DNA from: Bacteroidaceae bacterium
Lineage (GTDB): Bacteria; Bacteroidota; Bacteroidia; Bacteroidales; Bacteroidaceae
Reading direction: 5' to 3'
NCBI GenBank assembly: GCA_017507385.1
Contig: JAFWAX010000084.1
Location: forward strand, 21,996 to 85,995
DNA: 64,000 bases
Positions 10,452-20,200 of the stretch are shown here, piece by piece (within the stretch, counting starts at the first letter, position 1; every line of letters starts with the position of its first letter). Both the position numbers and the translations under genes were made by a program. Under the pieces are notes generated by a model. It searched no databases. It was not told the origin of the DNA and was given only the letters and a program-made list of their open reading frames with translations.

Positions 10452-10459
10452 GGGGGGGG
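10452..10459. repeat. T10-G8 homopolymer pair upstream of PL11 gene
   Basis: Ten T (10442-10451) directly followed by eight G (10452-10459) on the plus strand, 43-50 nt upstream of the PL11 start codon, in the 68-bp gap between it and the helicase gene. A further GGGGG occurs at 10465-10469. The position could affect promoter spacing or the mRNA leader. Confidence 0.85.
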
Positions 10460-10477
10460 CGGTTGGGGGTTGTGCGG

Positions 10478-13400
10478 TTAGGAGGTTACCATTTCGAGCA
10501 GCTCTTCGCCTGTGAGCCTGTGGCTGATGTCGGTACCTGCGAGGAGCGTGTCTGCGAGTGCTCGCTTGGTCTGATGCAGGCGAATGATTTTCTCTTCGAT
10601 GGTATTTTTGCTAACCAAATGATAGACGGTGACAGCCTGATGCTGCCCGATTCGATAGGCTCGGTCGGTGGCTTGCTGCTCAATGGCAGGATTCCACCAC
10701 GGGTCGAGATGGATGACATAATTAGCGGCAGTGAGGTTTAGCCCAAGTCCACCAGCCTTGAGACTGATGAGGAAAAGGGGGCGTTTGCCTTCCTGAAAAG
10801 CATCGACCATTTCGGTGCGCTGTCTCATAGGAACGCTGCCATCGATGTAGTAATAGGGAATGCCTATATGGTCGAGCTGGCTGCGTACAATGTCGAAGAA
10901 ACTGACGAACTGGCTGAACACCAAAGCGCGATTGCCTCCCTCGATGACACCTTGCAGGAGTTCGAGCAGGGCTGTCACCTTGGAACTATCGCCAGTCCAT
11001 TTAGGTTCGATGAGCTGTGGTGTGCAAGCGGCTTGGCGCAGACGTGTGATTTCGGCAAGAACATTCACACTGAGCGTGTTACCCGACTCTCGAAGCATCT
11101 TTTCTGTTCGGATGCGGATGCTCTCATAGATGGCGAGTTCTTCGCGGCTGAGCTGCACGCTATGATATATCTCTGTCTTATCGGGCAATTCGTTGAGCAC
11201 GGCTTGTTTGGTGCGTCGCAGCATGAAAGGGTGCACAATCTGGTCAAGCTGCTGCTGGCGGTCGCGATCGTGATGGTTTTCAATAGGAATGATGAACTTG
11301 CGCGAGAAATGTTCGTAGGTGCCCAGCAATCCTGGATTGACAAACTGGAACAGGCTCCACAGCTCGCCCAGATGATTCTGCACGGGGGTTCCTGTGAGCA
11401 TGACACGGTTGCAGGCCTGTATCTTCATGGCCGCCGCACTGGTCTTTGCTCCTCTGTTCTTAATAATGTGCGCTTCGTCAAGACAGGCCACGTTCCACGA
11501 TTTCTGTGTGATGAGGTCCTGCACGCTGAGCAGAATGCCATAGGTGGCAACAATAACGTCGCCTGCTGTGGCCTGATCTATGGTTTGCCGGCGATTGGCT
11601 GCATAGTTGAGGATATGCACTCGGAGCATGGGGGCAAATCGTTCCATCTCGGTTTTCCAGTTGGGAACGACCGATGCAGGAGCCACAATGAGCGATGGGC
11701 CATTCTCTTTCTTGAGCAGCAGGAAAGCAATGGTCTGTATGGTTTTTCCGAGTCCCATGTCGTCGGCCAGCAACGCACCCGCCCCCCAGCTGTTGAGCCG
11801 TGCAATCCAACGGTAGCCATCTTCCTGATAGGGGCGAAGAGTGGCATTGAGTTCGGAAGGGACGGCTGGACTGTAGGCTGAACTCTGGAGAATGCGCTGG
11901 CGAATGTCGGAGAGCTTCTCATCGACGGTTAGTTCAAGTTCTCCGTGCAGCCATTCGTCGCCCATCAGAGCTGCGCTGAATGGAGAAATCTTAATGTGTC
12001 CATGTTCTCGGCTGGCTATGGCATCAAGGGCTTTCAGCTGCTGCTGGAGCTTTTCGCTGAGCAGGAGAAACTCGTCGTCGGCAATCTGCACAAACTTGCC
12101 ATCACTCTTGCCAACAAGCTCAAGCAACTGCGAGATGCTGATGCGTGTATGCTCATCGATGAACACATCGCCTTCGATGTCGAACCAGTGTCCACGCTCT
12201 CTCAGCACCCCGCTCCATGAGCTGGCGCCTCGAGCAAGGGTCTTCACTCTGAGGGCTCTTCCTTCGGGCCACTCAGCATAGAAGGTGTCGGGATGTGCCT
12301 GTATGAGCTGCACCAGCTGGAGGATGAACTCAGGAGGATATACATCATCCTCGCCCAACTCGTAGCCCCAGCTGCTCCAAAAGTCACGAATAAGCTGAAG
12401 ATTAGTTTGTTCCATCACCAAGCTTCGCTTCACCCTCACTCTGCCGACCTCTTCATTTTCGTCAATGATGACATCCGACCCTTCGCCCAAACGGCAAGTA
12501 CGCCTGCCTCCTGGCAAAGGCCGTACAAAGCACTCCACGTTCCAGTTTCCGCTGTTCTTGGGCTTGAGCTTAAAGCCAGCTGTCCACTGCCCTTCAACAA
12601 TGGGAAGGGTGCTGCCTCCTTCTATCAGAGAGGAATGCAGCTCAACTTGCCCGCCAATCTTGGCAAGCAGACTCCTCAACGTAGGTTCCGCTTCGAGGGG
12701 AAGCGTGCCCAGCTGAAGAAGCTTCACATAGTAGCCACGTATCTCGTTCGGGATGCTAATCACGCTATAGAGCGTGGGGGACTCCTCGACGATGACGAAA
12801 TCGTCTTTCACTCTGCCGACCGGCACATTCGACTTCACGACGAAACAGCCACCTTCATTCTCAATCATCAGATAGGGCTTATCACGATTCACCTGCACCA
12901 ATTCGTAGGGAGCAGAATGGCCTATATAGAGACGACTTTCCTCCACCATGTCCTCTATCACATGTTCCAGCTGCAAAGCACTCATGCCGCTATGGTTCAG
13001 ACGTGCCAGGATGCGTCGGTCAGCATTGTTCATACATTCCAGCAAGCCTTTTCGGTAGCGTGATTCGTTCACACGCTTGCCACAGCCCCAATTTCCATTC
13101 TTCAACCGCGTCTGTTCTCTAACCTGTATCGTTTTCGAATCAGCAGACTCTCTCAGATACATCAGCCTAACCTCTTCATTCACACGATTTTCTTTCCCTT
13201 CAATATCGGTCATCAAGCTCTCAAGCACCGATTCCCATTCTGCCTCATGGTAGATATTGGCAAGTACAGGCTGACTGCCAAAACTACGACGCAGCAACTC
13301 ACGTTCATCGTCATGGAATGGCAGGCACTGAGTCATCTCATGCCGCAGCAATGCAAGACGTGGCATACACAGAGCCACATCCATCTTCACCGTAGAGTAG

Positions 13401-14506
13401 CCCAAATGATTGGCCAGCAAAAAAGCAAGCGGCAGGAAAACAGGAGGCAAGGTTCTCCGCATTGACTCATCATACATTTTCTGAACCAACTCTTTGTGCA
13501 TCACCGTATTAACCTTGCAGCTGTCTTCTGCTAAAATCCTTGCAGGCAACATCCGCTCATCAGAACGCACTTCCAAATTAGCCATAAACTCTCGCAACTT
13601 GGCACGGCAAACGGAAACAACCGCTTCGTTGCTATCCTTGCTCTCGTTCATGGCTGCCACAAAAGAAAGCACCATATAGAAATTCAGAAGAGGAGTACCG
13701 AAAAAAACTTGTCCGCCATGCTCTTTTGCAGAAGCCTTCAAAGAAATGTCAAACCACTTGGCTGCATCAACATATCGTCCTTCGTACAAGCCTCGCAATG
13801 CAAAAAGGGCATAGCCAGCCGACATCTTGTCATAGATTCCATTGGCAGGCATCTTGCCCGAAGCAATGTATTCGTACAACTCAATCTCTGCTATCAGGCG
13901 GCAACGGGACGACTCGGCAATGGCATCATAACGCTCCACGACTCCGAGCAGCAACGTTGTGTCAACCACCATATCACACGACAAGAAATGATTACAGACA
14001 TTCTCAAAGAACTGCACAAACGACTCTGTCCGAAAATTCTCAAACAACCGCACAAAATGAGGATCGCATGCTACACTATAAAACAGCGAAACCTGCTCTT
14101 TCTCTATCACACTGGCACTGTCGCACATCTGATAACCGCTTCCCACCAACTGCCTAACCGAATGGCGAACAGCCTGATACGCACTTCCTTTCTGACGAAG
14201 CTTTTGAAACGACAGCTGCAAATCTTTCCTGCACTCATACAAATACCACAAAGATGGAACAAAATCAGCATCAGACACACCATATCGAGGCATATTTGCA
14301 TACCAGTCTTTTCCCTCATAGTACAAGATACCTTCACGCAGCAATTCATCCAGAGCAGACATCCCGTCAAACGCAGCGAAACAATACTGGCTCAGCATAT
14401 AGAAATGCTCATCCATCCTCTTTCCAGAGTCAAGACCCACATCGACAAAAAAACACAGCAATCGCTGCGCATCCTCACTCAGTTGTTCGTATCTGTCAAA
14501 AATCAT
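10478..14506 (-). CDS. SNF2/Rad54-type DEAD/DEAH helicase
   Basis: ATP-dependent DNA translocase of the bacterial SNF2 (RapA/HepA-like) group; exact role unknown. 1342 residues, ATG start. The two-lobed motor is in the last about 450 residues: Walker A DDMGLGKT near residue 915, DEAH box near 1010, LTGTPVQNHLGELWSLF, and the C-terminal lobe with KAGGLGLNLTAANYVIHLDP and QATDRAYRIGQ. The roughly 880 residues before the motor are not recognised beyond beta-rich blocks typical of the long N-terminal extensions in Bacteroidetes SNF2 proteins. It is monocistronic or cotranscribed with the PL11 gene (68-bp gap). A -7 box lies 30 nt upstream. No methylase or nuclease neighbour indicates a restriction or defence role. 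Confidence 0.93.
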   Translation of the reverse strand: MIFDRYEQLSEDAQRLLCFFVDVGLDSGKRMDEHFYMLSQYCFAAFDGMSALDELLREGILYYEGKDWYANMPRYGVSDADFVPSLWYLYECRKDLQLSFQKLRQKGSAYQAVRHSVRQLVGSGYQMCDSASVIEKEQVSLFYSVACDPHFVRLFENFRTESFVQFFENVCNHFLSCDMVVDTTLLLGVVERYDAIAESSRCRLIAEIELYEYIASGKMPANGIYDKMSAGYALFALRGLYEGRYVDAAKWFDISLKASAKEHGGQVFFGTPLLNFYMVLSFVAAMNESKDSNEAVVSVCRAKLREFMANLEVRSDERMLPARILAEDSCKVNTVMHKELVQKMYDESMRRTLPPVFLPLAFLLANHLGYSTVKMDVALCMPRLALLRHEMTQCLPFHDDERELLRRSFGSQPVLANIYHEAEWESVLESLMTDIEGKENRVNEEVRLMYLRESADSKTIQVREQTRLKNGNWGCGKRVNESRYRKGLLECMNNADRRILARLNHSGMSALQLEHVIEDMVEESRLYIGHSAPYELVQVNRDKPYLMIENEGGCFVVKSNVPVGRVKDDFVIVEESPTLYSVISIPNEIRGYYVKLLQLGTLPLEAEPTLRSLLAKIGGQVELHSSLIEGGSTLPIVEGQWTAGFKLKPKNSGNWNVECFVRPLPGGRRTCRLGEGSDVIIDENEEVGRVRVKRSLVMEQTNLQLIRDFWSSWGYELGEDDVYPPEFILQLVQLIQAHPDTFYAEWPEGRALRVKTLARGASSWSGVLRERGHWFDIEGDVFIDEHTRISISQLLELVGKSDGKFVQIADDEFLLLSEKLQQQLKALDAIASREHGHIKISPFSAALMGDEWLHGELELTVDEKLSDIRQRILQSSAYSPAVPSELNATLRPYQEDGYRWIARLNSWGAGALLADDMGLGKTIQTIAFLLLKKENGPSLIVAPASVVPNWKTEMERFAPMLRVHILNYAANRRQTIDQATAGDVIVATYGILLSVQDLITQKSWNVACLDEAHIIKNRGAKTSAAAMKIQACNRVMLTGTPVQNHLGELWSLFQFVNPGLLGTYEHFSRKFIIPIENHHDRDRQQQLDQIVHPFMLRRTKQAVLNELPDKTEIYHSVQLSREELAIYESIRIRTEKMLRESGNTLSVNVLAEITRLRQAACTPQLIEPKWTGDSSKVTALLELLQGVIEGGNRALVFSQFVSFFDIVRSQLDHIGIPYYYIDGSVPMRQRTEMVDAFQEGKRPLFLISLKAGGLGLNLTAANYVIHLDPWWNPAIEQQATDRAYRIGQHQAVTVYHLVSKNTIEEKIIRLHQTKRALADTLLAGTDISHRLTGEELLEMVTS

Positions 14507-14535
14507 CCTCTTCTTTTATGATTTGGTAAAGCGTG

Positions 14536-14543
14536 CAAAGATA
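14536..14543 (-). promoter_or_regulatory. Candidate -7 box of SNF2 helicase gene
   Basis: Reverse-strand TATCTTTG 30 nt before the helicase ATG. ATTG (one mismatch to the -33 TTTG) is 20 nt further upstream. Confidence 0.55.
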
Positions 14544-14640
14544 CAGAATTTATTTCACATTAGCAATACTTCGCTCCCTCTTTTCAAACATCTACTGAAT
14601 TTTACCATACAAATACATTACATATTCCGAAAGAATTTGA

Positions 14641-14648
14641 TAAATTTG
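14641..14648 (+). promoter_or_regulatory. Candidate -7 box of TonB-dependent receptor gene
   Basis: TAAATTTG matches TAnnTTTG and lies 23 nt before the ATG at 14672. No -33 TTTG at the usual distance was found. Confidence 0.5.
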
Positions 14649-14671
14649 CATACGTAAACACATCACACTCT

Positions 14672-16549
14672 ATGAACAGACATTTTCTATTGGCAGCAGC
14701 AATGATGGCAGCCACTAACACAAACGCACAAGACATCGTACAAGACACCCTGCAAAACATTGTAGTTACAGGAACAAGAAACGCAACAGAAGCACGACAT
14801 ATTCCCTTCACCGTGACAACCCTTGACAACGAGAAACTCAACGAGAACTATCGAGCAGCCGTGCTTCCCACCATCGTGGAACAAACTCCAGGATTCTTCG
14901 CCACCAGCCGGGGCATGCTTGGCTATGGAGTCAACACCGGGGCTGGAACCATGAAAATACGAGGTGTTGGAGGCGGAGCAGAACTCTTGGTTCTCATCGA
15001 TGGACAGCCGCAATATGCAGGACTCATGGGGCATCCGGTGCCCGACGCCTATCAAACCATGATGGCTGAAAAAGTCGAGGTACTCAGAGGGCCAGCCTCA
15101 CTTCTCTATGGCAGCAACGCCATGGCAGGCGTCATCAACATTGTCACACGCCAGATGCACAAAGACGGAATCGTTACCGACATTCAGTTGCAAGGAGGTT
15201 CTTACGGCACTTTACAAATTGATGTCTCCAGCAGACTGAAAAAAGGGAAATTCAGCAGTATCATCGGTGCACAATACCAACGTACAGATGGGCATCGCAC
15301 GAACTCTAAGTTCGAGCAGTTCGGAGGATTCTTCAAACTCACCTACGACATCAGCTCCCATTGGAAAGCTACAGGCGACATCAACGTCACCCATTTCAAC
15401 ACCGACAATCCAGGAACAACAGACGAGCCACTTATCGACAACACGTTCAAAATCACCCGAGGGCTGGCAAGCATAAGCCTCAACAACAGCTATGCGCTCA
15501 CCAGCGGTTCCTTGCGAGCCTACTTCGACTGGGGACATCACAACATTGATGATGGCTATGCCGCAGGACAGACGCCAAGAACATCACTTTACAAGCACAA
15601 CGACTACATCGGCGGACTTACATACTACCAAAGCGCACAACTATTCAATGGCAACCGCACCACCATCGGCATTGACTGGCAGCATTTTGGAGGTTCAGCA
15701 TGGAACGCAGACAAGACAACAGGCGCAAAGACCTACCTGACCAAAGACAGCGAAGGCAACATCATCAAGAGTCAACATGCTGATGAGATTGCAGCCTATG
15801 CTGACTTCAGACAGGACATCACGCACTGGCTCACCCTCGATGCAGGACTGCGCATAGACCACCACTCTGTCATCGGAACAGAACTTATTCCACAAGCAGG
15901 ACTCACCTTCCACCTCGGCTCTTACACCGACATCAAGGCACTCGCCAGCAAGGGATTCCGTAACCCTGTCATCAAAGAGATGTACATGTTCCCTCCTGCC
16001 AACACACAACTCAAACCTGAACGCATGATGAACTATGAGCTTTCACTCACACAGCAATTCGGAGCCAAGGGGCAATTCAACGCAAATATCTTCTATATTG
16101 ATGGAGAAAATCTCATCACTACCACACGCATAGATGGACGTCCACGCAATGTCAATATGGGAAAATTCAAGAATTGGGGCATAGAACTTGCCGGCAGCTA
16201 TGACTTGAGCAAACATTGGCGCGTCAATGCCAATTATTCCTTCCTCAACATGGAAAATCCTGTTGAGGGGGCACCTGAAAACAAATTCTATGCAGGTGTC
16301 AATTTCCACAAAGGGAAATGGTCAATCGCATCAGGCCTGCAAAGCATAGGAGGACTATACATCGCAACAGGCGAGCATCCTGAACAAGAAAATTATACGC
16401 TGCTGAACGCCACAGCCAGCTACAGAATCACTCCGTCCGCCACATGCTTTCTGAAAGGTGAAAATCTGCTTGCCGAGCAATATCAGACTTTTGCAGGATT
16501 CCCTATGCCAAAAGCTACCTTTATGGGCGGTGTGAAATTAACTTTGTAA
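14672..16549 (+). CDS. TonB-dependent outer-membrane receptor
   Basis: Outer-membrane gated channel for an unidentified ligand (siderophore, cobalamin or another small nutrient). 625 residues with a signal peptide ending at TNAQ. The TonB-box-like segment DTLQNIVVTGTRNATEARHIP is at about residues 26-45 (given in part), followed by the plug domain (GAGTMKIRGVGGGAELLVLIDG, VEVLRGPASLLYGSNAMAGVINIVT) up to about residue 150 and a 22-strand-type barrel ending in F-M-G-G-V-K-L-T-L. The length is that of BtuB/siderophore receptors. It lacks the N-terminal carboxypeptidase-like extension typical of SusC, so it is not a SusC homologue. No cobalamin riboswitch is visible in the 165-bp leader. It is convergent with the UPF0210 gene. 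The substrate cannot be inferred from neighbours. Confidence 0.93.
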   Translation: MNRHFLLAAAMMAATNTNAQDIVQDTLQNIVVTGTRNATEARHIPFTVTTLDNEKLNENYRAAVLPTIVEQTPGFFATSRGMLGYGVNTGAGTMKIRGVGGGAELLVLIDGQPQYAGLMGHPVPDAYQTMMAEKVEVLRGPASLLYGSNAMAGVINIVTRQMHKDGIVTDIQLQGGSYGTLQIDVSSRLKKGKFSSIIGAQYQRTDGHRTNSKFEQFGGFFKLTYDISSHWKATGDINVTHFNTDNPGTTDEPLIDNTFKITRGLASISLNNSYALTSGSLRAYFDWGHHNIDDGYAAGQTPRTSLYKHNDYIGGLTYYQSAQLFNGNRTTIGIDWQHFGGSAWNADKTTGAKTYLTKDSEGNIIKSQHADEIAAYADFRQDITHWLTLDAGLRIDHHSVIGTELIPQAGLTFHLGSYTDIKALASKGFRNPVIKEMYMFPPANTQLKPERMMNYELSLTQQFGAKGQFNANIFYIDGENLITTTRIDGRPRNVNMGKFKNWGIELAGSYDLSKHWRVNANYSFLNMENPVEGAPENKFYAGVNFHKGKWSIASGLQSIGGLYIATGEHPEQENYTLLNATASYRITPSATCFLKGENLLAEQYQTFAGFPMPKATFMGGVKLTL

Positions 16550-16579
16550 TTCGTTTTACACAGCAAAAAGTCCATAAAA

Positions 16580-16621
16580 TCGATGTGCCCCACAACGCTT
16601 TGACGCTGTGGGGCACATCGA
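16580..16621. terminator. Bidirectional hairpin between convergent genes
   Basis: Stem of 18 bp with one mismatch (core CGATGTGCCCCACA) around a 6-nt loop, 30 nt after the receptor stop and 67 nt after the UPF0210 stop. A third partial copy, TGTGGGGCA, follows at 16631-16639. No strong T run on the plus side; GATTTTATGGACTTTTTG follows on the minus side. Confidence 0.7.
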
Positions 16622-16688
16622 CAAGGCGGTGTGGGGCATACCGATTGAGAAGGTATTCAAGCACTCTCAAACACCCTGTTCCCTCTTC

Positions 16689-18083
16689 TTAATTCTTGAA
16701 ACTATGAATAGGTGCGGGGATTCGGCCACCTCTGTCAACAAACCGCTGGCTCGAGAAGGTATTGACTGGCATGACAGGCGCATAGCCCAACAGCCCACCA
16801 AACTCAACAGTATCGCCCACAGTCTTTCCAACCACAGGAATAATGCGTACTGCGGTTGTCTTCTGGTTAATCATGCCGATAGCACTTTCGTCTGCAATAA
16901 TACCTGCAATGGTTGTGGCAGGTGTATCACCAGGAATTGCAATCATGTCGAGACCCACAGAGCATACACATGTCATCGCCTCAAGCTTCTCAAGAGTAAG
17001 AGCACCCGCCTCAACAGCATCAATCATGCCTTGGTCTTCAGAAACAGGGATAAACGCTCCGGAGAGTCCGCCCACATAGGAAGAAGCCATAACACCACCC
17101 TTCTTAACCTGGTCGTTCAAGAGAGCAAGAGCCGCTGTTGTGCCAGGTGCACCGGGATGCTCAACTCCTATACATTTGAGGATGTCTGCCACAGAATCTC
17201 CAATGGCAGGCGTAGGCGCAAGACTAAGGTCAATGATGCCAAAAGGAATGCCCAGCCGACGACTCGCCTCTTGAGCAACAAGCTGTCCCACACGGGTAAT
17301 CTTGAAAGCAGTACGCTTGATGGTCTCACACAGCACTTCAAAGTTAGCAAGCTGTCCATCTCCAGAGTTCCATTGCTTCTTGTCCATCTGCTCCAGCGCA
17401 TGCTTCACGACTCCAGGTCCGCTGACACCTACATTGATGATAGCGTCGGCTTCAGAAACACCATGGAAGGCGCCTGCCATAAAAGGATTGTCATCTGGAG
17501 CATTGCAAAGCACAACGAGCTTTGCACATCCGAGAGAATCAGCATGCTGAGTCTCTTCAGCTGTTTGCTTGATGATGTCTCCCATCAGCCGGACTGCATC
17601 CATGTTGATGCCCGTTTTTGTCGAGCCCACATTGATACTGGAACAGATGCGTTCTGTGCATGCCAGAGCTTTTGGAATACTGCGGATGAGAAGTTCATCA
17701 CTCTTGGACATTCCCTTAGAAACAATAGCAGAATATCCACCAAGAAAATTCACACCAACATCTTTTGCGGCACGGTCAAGCGTCTTGGCAATCTGAACAT
17801 AGTCGCCAGGAGTGCGGCAGCAGGAGCTGCCCACAAGGGAGATGGGGGTGATGCTGATGCGCTTGTTGACAACAGGAATGCCAAATTCTTTGGAAATATC
17901 TTCGCCTGTCTGCACGAGATGGCGTGCCAGCGTTGTTATTTTGCTATAGATTTTTTCGCAGGTGACAGTCAATTCTTTATCTGCACAATCGAGAAGGCTA
18001 ATGCCCATGGTGATAGTCCGGACATCAAGATGCTCTTGTTCAATCATCTTGTTGGTCTCTATCACTTCTTGCAAATTGATCAT
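16689..18083 (-). CDS. UPF0210 / PFL-family protein
   Basis: Conserved cytoplasmic protein of unproven function whose fold resembles pyruvate formate-lyase. 464 residues, close to the family's usual about 450, complete from [14 protein letters not shown] to the C-terminal Pro-Ala-Pro-Ile-His-Ser-Phe. Family hallmarks include [14 protein letters not shown] near the N-terminus, TPISLVGSS and [20 protein letters not shown], and Gly-rich loops. It lies 36 bp downstream of the small ACT-domain gene; this ACT/UPF0210 pair recurs across many bacteria, suggesting regulation of one protein by a ligand bound to the other (inference). Confidence 0.93.
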   Translation of the reverse strand: MINLQEVIETNKMIEQEHLDVRTITMGISLLDCADKELTVTCEKIYSKITTLARHLVQTGEDISKEFGIPVVNKRISITPISLVGSSCCRTPGDYVQIAKTLDRAAKDVGVNFLGGYSAIVSKGMSKSDELLIRSIPKALACTERICSSINVGSTKTGINMDAVRLMGDIIKQTAEETQHADSLGCAKLVVLCNAPDDNPFMAGAFHGVSEADAIINVGVSGPGVVKHALEQMDKKQWNSGDGQLANFEVLCETIKRTAFKITRVGQLVAQEASRRLGIPFGIIDLSLAPTPAIGDSVADILKCIGVEHPGAPGTTAALALLNDQVKKGGVMASSYVGGLSGAFIPVSEDQGMIDAVEAGALTLEKLEAMTCVCSVGLDMIAIPGDTPATTIAGIIADESAIGMINQKTTAVRIIPVVGKTVGDTVEFGGLLGYAPVMPVNTFSSQRFVDRGGRIPAPIHSFKN

Positions 18084-18119
18084 GTGGAATTCGTTTGTAG
18101 GTTTGTGAGGTTTCTAATG

Positions 18120-18392
18120 TCAAATTCTATGCATCTTGTCGAAGATGTCTTCCAGCTGGCATTTCACCTGAACGCCTGTGTCTTCGCCGATTTTGCCTAA
18201 TTCGTCGCTGATTTCAGAGAAGGGCTTGACGGACTTTGTCAGATCAACAATCATCATCATGTTGAAATACTCCTGCACAATGGTCTGTGAGATGTCAAGG
18301 ATGTTGATTTGGTTGTCTGCCAGATAGGTGCAGACTTTAGCGATGATACCAACGGTATCTTTTCCCACAACTGTAATAATTGCTCTTGTCAT
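18120..18392 (-). CDS. ACT domain protein (UPF0237)
   Basis: Small (90 residues) single ACT domain, the ligand-binding module of amino-acid regulatory proteins, related to the first domain of GcvR. The N-terminal TRAIITVVGKDTVGIIAKV is the beta-alpha start of the fold, with the Gly turn that contacts ligand; LADNQINILDISQTIVQEYF follows. ATG start at 18392. It precedes the UPF0210 gene by 36 bp, the arrangement known for this pair. No DNA-binding domain, so any regulation must act through a partner. Confidence 0.93.
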   Translation of the reverse strand: MTRAIITVVGKDTVGIIAKVCTYLADNQINILDISQTIVQEYFNMMMIVDLTKSVKPFSEISDELGKIGEDTGVQVKCQLEDIFDKMHRI

Positions 18393-18451
18393 GTTCTATA
18401 TGTCTTTTTAATTATTTCTGTTTATTATTGATTTTCAAGCAAATGCCCTAT

Positions 18452-19060
18452 TTATCTACAAAATGTGCGTGTGAAGATGCCATCATAAGTATGAACCGAG
18501 AATGAAACAGTATCTACTCCCTGAGGTATAGGCATGGAAAAATACACATTCTTAGAATAAGCTTCAGCATCGTCTGACGGACGAGAATGGAGGAGCGAAT
18601 AGCATCCTGTGCTGTCTTCACAAAAGGCATAGGAATGCCCTTTCTGCCCCGCAGTCATCAGCGACAGGTGCATATTGATATACCCTCCGCTTTTCCACAT
18701 GCTGACCACTTTCATCGGGTCGCGCGGAAGAACGCCATCGCCAAGCTGGAGGATGAAGTCTGCGGGATAAGGCCGAGAGGCGAACACCTCTGTCAATCCG
18801 TAGAAATTCAATTTCCCATTTTCAATCGTATAAGAAGCCTGGCAGCGCACCAGCGTGTCTCTCTTGTCTGTCCACAGGTCTTGCGACACAAGAGGATAGA
18901 CAGAACCGTCGTCGAGCACAGCGGCTTGGCATCTGCCCAAGGCATCGGTCCTAACCAGCAGCAGGTCAGAAACGATAGGCGGATAGTCCTCCGGTTCATC
19001 AGAACATCCTGTCATACAGGCGAATAGAATACAGAGAAGGCTAACGAGCGGCAGCCTCAT
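18452..19060 (-). CDS. NigD-like surface lipoprotein
   Basis: Putative outer-membrane lipoprotein of 202 residues; function unknown. ATG at 19060 is preferred over the in-frame ATG at 19081 because it starts MRLPLVSLLCILFACMTGC, a compact lipoprotein signal. The residues after the Cys (SDEPED) are acidic like the Bacteroidetes lipoprotein export signal, so surface exposure is likely (inference). The body (AAVLDDGSVYPLVS, followed by an R-C-Q-A-S-Y-T strand and a Y-G-L-T-E-V segment) resembles the NigD-like family of two beta-barrel halves. The start overlaps the end of the acyltransferase gene by 20 nt, indicating cotranscription. Family assignment is moderate. Confidence 0.7.
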   Translation of the reverse strand: MRLPLVSLLCILFACMTGCSDEPEDYPPIVSDLLLVRTDALGRCQAAVLDDGSVYPLVSQDLWTDKRDTLVRCQASYTIENGKLNFYGLTEVFASRPYPADFILQLGDGVLPRDPMKVVSMWKSGGYINMHLSLMTAGQKGHSYAFCEDSTGCYSLLHSRPSDDAEAYSKNVYFSMPIPQGVDTVSFSVHTYDGIFTRTFCR

Positions 19061-20174
19061 GATTGCGAAGCGGATTGGCATACATGGTGTTTATTTTCTC
19101 ACGCAAGAATGGCACATCTGGATTTTCGACGTTGACCATCTTGATGCGCGACTCGATGTACTCGTTGGTATTGCCTGCGAGGGCATCACGATTGATGTCG
19201 TATATCTTGTAATTTTTATGAATCTCACTATCAATGTGTTCTGCCACAATACGGAAGATGTCAGCCCTGTCGATGGCCGTGGGGTCAAGGGTATCGAGCC
19301 AGTCATTGATGCAGCTGGAAGCCTGATAATGCACATGCCCCTTCTTTCCCAAAATGCCTGTTTTCATGTTGTCCAGATCATCTTGCTTGGATTTCTTCCA
19401 CCCTGCAATGTCGCGCTTGCACTGGAACTCCTTCGCCTTCAAATAATCGCAAGGATCATATTCGTAGGATATGGACAGAGGAACAATGTTCATATTTCGC
19501 AGATTCTCAATGATTTCAGCAGTAGTCTTTCCAGATGTTGGTCCACCCATATTGAGCATTTTCAGCACCGATTCCTGTGTACGGTCATCTGAGTCTTTTG
19601 CACGTCCTTCACGCTGAGCAATCCAGATGTTCTCACATTTCTCGTTGATAGCAAAATGCATATATTGGCTCATGTGGATAGATGACTTGAGCATCTCCTT
19701 GGGAGTGAGCCCGCGATTGACAGTAAAAGCCTTATTCATCCGAACCAAAGTTTTTATCCATGGATAAATCAGCAAGTTATCGCCTATTGCGATTTCCACA
19801 GTCGTAGAGAATCCTTCTTTCAGAAGAAATACACACAGAAAAGCTGAATCGAGCACGATGTCACGATGATTGGACATGAAAGTATAATTCTTTTTCCGAT
19901 CAAGACTGGCTGGGAATACGGATGTCCATCCTGTTGTCGTTTTGTGCAGCACGTAATAAACGACAGGCTTCATAAAACGCTTCTGGAAATCAAGCGGGGT
20001 CTTGATTCCGACAAACAGCAACTTTAGCAGTCCATTCCTTATTGCTTTGGGCAGAGGAATGAACCCTTGAAGAATCTTGCCGAACTGCCGATCGGCCAGC
20101 ATACTTTCAAAAGCGTCTTTCATCTCACCTTGAGAAAAAGGACGAATATCATCAAAATCAGATAGTTTTATCAT
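19041..20174 (-). CDS. 1-acyl-glycerol-3-phosphate acyltransferase-like protein
   Basis: Probable membrane-associated acyltransferase of phospholipid or lipid A-type metabolism; 377 residues, ATG start. The acceptor/catalytic motif region is FMSNHRDIVLDSAF near residues 100-113: the His-Asp pair of the PlsC family is present, but H and the second D are five residues apart instead of four. A second conserved block, IWIAQREGRAKDSDD near 185-200, corresponds to the EGTRS-like motif. Bacteroidetes proteins of this type are longer than PlsC (about 240) because of an extra C-terminal region, as here. It lies between ddl and the NigD-like gene, all minus strand. Confidence 0.82.
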   Translation of the reverse strand: MIKLSDFDDIRPFSQGEMKDAFESMLADRQFGKILQGFIPLPKAIRNGLLKLLFVGIKTPLDFQKRFMKPVVYYVLHKTTTGWTSVFPASLDRKKNYTFMSNHRDIVLDSAFLCVFLLKEGFSTTVEIAIGDNLLIYPWIKTLVRMNKAFTVNRGLTPKEMLKSSIHMSQYMHFAINEKCENIWIAQREGRAKDSDDRTQESVLKMLNMGGPTSGKTTAEIIENLRNMNIVPLSISYEYDPCDYLKAKEFQCKRDIAGWKKSKQDDLDNMKTGILGKKGHVHYQASSCINDWLDTLDPTAIDRADIFRIVAEHIDSEIHKNYKIYDINRDALAGNTNEYIESRIKMVNVENPDVPFLREKINTMYANPLRNHEAAAR

Positions 20175-20200
20175 ATATTAGATACAAACAAAGTTACTAT

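Noticed and set aside
10868..11881. 337-codon plus-strand open frame
   Set aside because: Antisense to the SNF2 helicase motor domain, whose motifs are intact on the other strand.
10478..14506. SNF2 helicase as part of a phage-defence island
   Set aside because: No nuclease, methylase, phospholipase or other defence partner adjoins it; neighbours are a lyase and a receptor gene.
14672..16549. SusC-type assignment of the TonB-dependent receptor
   Set aside because: Only 625 residues, lacks the SusC N-terminal extension and has no SusD partner.
16608..18200. 530-codon plus-strand open frame
   Set aside because: It is antisense to the well-supported UPF0210 and ACT genes; the translation is Ser/His/Cys-rich with no domain, as expected from a mirror frame.
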